In this document: positions 62,826 to 64,000 of the stretch, one piece after another
Layout: the number at the start of each line of letters is the position of its first letter
Numbering within the stretch: position 1 is the first letter of the stretch
From: an uncultured Candidatus Saccharibacteria bacterium
Lineage (GTDB): Bacteria; Patescibacteria; Saccharimonadia; Saccharimonadales; JAEWBQ01
Direction: 5' to 3'
Assembly: GCA_946885745.1 (NCBI GenBank)
Contig: CAMPGV010000001.1
Span: 12,261-76,260 of the forward strand
DNA length: 64,000 nt
Made by a program: the position numbers and the translations under genes
The notes under the pieces: model-generated
Told to the model about the DNA's origin: nothing
Seen by the model: only the letters and a program-made list of their open reading frames with translations
Database searches by the model: none

Positions 62826-62893
62826 GTTTTTATTATGCGCCGATCTTGCTCATGGTTCAACAAAATGTCAGTTTGCGGGTGTAAAATAAATTT

Positions 62894-64000
62894 ATGAGCA
62901 GTTACACAATCAGCAAAATCATTGGACGACAAATTATTGACTCACGCGGCAACCCGACCGTTGAAGCGGATGTCTATCTCGAAGACGGCACCATGGGCCG
63001 CGCGGCTGTACCGAGCGGCGCCAGCACCGGTTCGGGCGAAGCACTCGAGCTGCGTGACGGCGGTGACCAGTGGGTCGGCAAGGGTGTCAGCAAGGCTGTT
63101 GCGAATATCAACGGCGCGATTAGCGAACGCCTCGCTGGTTTCGACGCATCCGATCAGTCAGGCCTCGATGCTGCACTGATCGAGCTTGATGGCACCGAAA
63201 ACAAAGCATCTCTTGGTGCCAATGCTATCCTCGCCGTCAGCCTCGCAGCCGCCAAAGCAGCTGCCGCTGCCAAGAAGCAGCCACTCCACCAATACATCGC
63301 CGAACTGACCGGCACCACCCAGCAAAGCCTGCCACTCCCTATGATGAACGTCATGAACGGCGGCCAGCACGCAGCCGGCAGCACCGACGTGCAGGAATAC
63401 ATGATCGTGCCCATCGGCGCTTCAGACTTTACTCATGCCATGCGTATCGGTACCGAAGTCTTCCACGCACTGGGTAAGGTGCTTAAGGAAGCTGGCTACG
63501 GCACGACTGTTGGCGACGAAGGCGGCTACGCCCCAGCGGTGAAGAACGGCAACCGCGAGCCGCTCGAACTGATCGCAAAAGCCGTCGAAAAAGCCGGCTA
63601 TACATTCGGCACAGATGTCGCCCTAGCTCTCGATGTCGCCTCGAGCGAACTCTACGATGATGGCAACTACAACCTCGCCACCGAAGGTCGCACCGTTAGC
63701 GCCAGCGAGCTGATCGACTGGTACCAAAGCATCCGTAGCGAATTCCCGATTGTCTCGATCGAAGACGGCCTCGACGAAAACGACTGGACTAACTGGACCG
63801 AACTCACTACCAAGCTTGGTAGCGACGTCCAGCTTGTCGGCGACGACCTACTCGTCACCAATACCAAGCTCCTGCAGCGCGCTATCGACGAAAAGGCAGC
63901 CAACGCCATCCTGATCAAGCCAAACCAGATCGGCACCCTCAGCGAGACCATCAACGCCGTCAAAACCGCGCAAGCCGCCGGTTGGAACACGATCATGTCA
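62894..64000 (+). CDS. eno: Enolase, N-terminal part (runs off the window)
   Basis: 369 codons are present with no stop. DSRGNPTVEADVYL, GASTG and ALELRDGG lie in the N-terminal domain; GDEGGYAP, SIEDGLDENDW and ILIKPNQIGT are catalytic-barrel motifs with the metal-binding acidic residues and the catalytic Lys. TAAAAT at 62882-62887 is 6 bases before the ATG. It converts 2-phosphoglycerate to phosphoenolpyruvate. Confidence 0.96.
   Translation, partial: MSSYTISKIIGRQIIDSRGNPTVEADVYLEDGTMGRAAVPSGASTGSGEALELRDGGDQWVGKGVSKAVANINGAISERLAGFDASDQSGLDAALIELDGTENKASLGANAILAVSLAAAKAAAAAKKQPLHQYIAELTGTTQQSLPLPMMNVMNGGQHAAGSTDVQEYMIVPIGASDFTHAMRIGTEVFHALGKVLKEAGYGTTVGDEGGYAPAVKNGNREPLELIAKAVEKAGYTFGTDVALALDVASSELYDDGNYNLATEGRTVSASELIDWYQSIRSEFPIVSIEDGLDENDWTNWTELTTKLGSDVQLVGDDLLVTNTKLLQRAIDEKAANAILIKPNQIGTLSETINAVKTAQAAGWNTIMS

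Noticed and set aside
1..64000. CRISPR array or insertion sequence
   Set aside because: No regularly spaced direct repeats, cas genes, transposase motifs or terminal inverted repeats were seen.
1..64000. Alternative genetic code with UGA read as Gly or Trp
   Set aside because: Recognisable genes end normally at UGA (for example the transketolase N subunit) and no conserved protein needs UGA read-through.

Overview
The window looks like chromosome from a Patescibacteria (CPR) bacterium, most probably a member of Candidatus Saccharibacteria (TM7). This is inferred from gene content and not from an rRNA, since none is present. The supporting features are very compact gene spacing, a two-subunit transketolase in a pentose-phosphate operon, no 6-phosphofructokinase of the PfkA type beside fba, an aerobic quinol oxidase plus NDH-2 as a minimal respiratory chain, many genes whose ATG sits 6-10 bases after a -10 box (apparently leaderless mRNAs), and many orphan membrane or secreted proteins. 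UGA is a normal stop codon. There is no CRISPR array, insertion sequence or prophage. One tRNA gene (Gln, CTG) is present.

Layout. 1-5611: the 5' end of gatC, an ABC exporter, an RGG-tailed DEAD-box RNA helicase with a long leader, and uvrB. 5656-12648 (minus strand): one operon rpiB - rpe-like - transketolase N and C subunits - fba - two PfkB-family kinases - LOG-like protein, followed upstream by gap. 13815-18683: an orphan gene cassette, a short RelA/SpoT enzyme, ppa, a GDPD, trxB and a membrane FKBP. 18755-24940: respiratory block ndh, a small membrane protein and cyoEDCBA. 25109-33330: a predicted membrane protein, a DEAH helicase, pheST and an unusual aquaporin. 33379-37210: rmuC, a PAP2 phosphatase and envelope or secreted proteins. 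37470-45820 (plus strand): a DnaQ-GIY-YIG nuclease, an Erm-like rRNA methyltransferase, a processive glycosyltransferase coupled to a surface GH18/CBM5-12 protein behind a CRP-type palindrome, and a histidine kinase with a lone receiver. 45842-52818: tRNA-Gln and the ribosomal/RNA-processing genes trmD, khpA, rpsP, rnc, Nudix, nusB and rpmF, repeatedly interrupted on the opposite strand by small orphan genes. 53013-59862: a further orphan cassette, leuS with an embedded Nudix domain, a surface protein, murF and two small DUF proteins. 59941-64000: PspC, a flavoprotein, the DUF2975/XRE pair, a zinc-ribbon protein, gpmA and the start of eno.

How it fits together. Sugar phosphates appear to pass through the non-oxidative pentose-phosphate enzymes and aldolase to gap, gpmA and eno. 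NADH can be oxidised by NDH-2 into quinol and then by cytochrome bo-type oxidase. The most unusual points are the Nudix domain inserted in frame in LeuRS, and a set of five small orphan genes. Each of the five has its own ribosome-binding site and GC-rich terminator, and four have a near-consensus TTGACW-N17-TATAAT promoter. They sit between housekeeping genes and split the usual rpsP-khpA-trmD order. The surface polysaccharide operon with its CRP-like operator is also notable.
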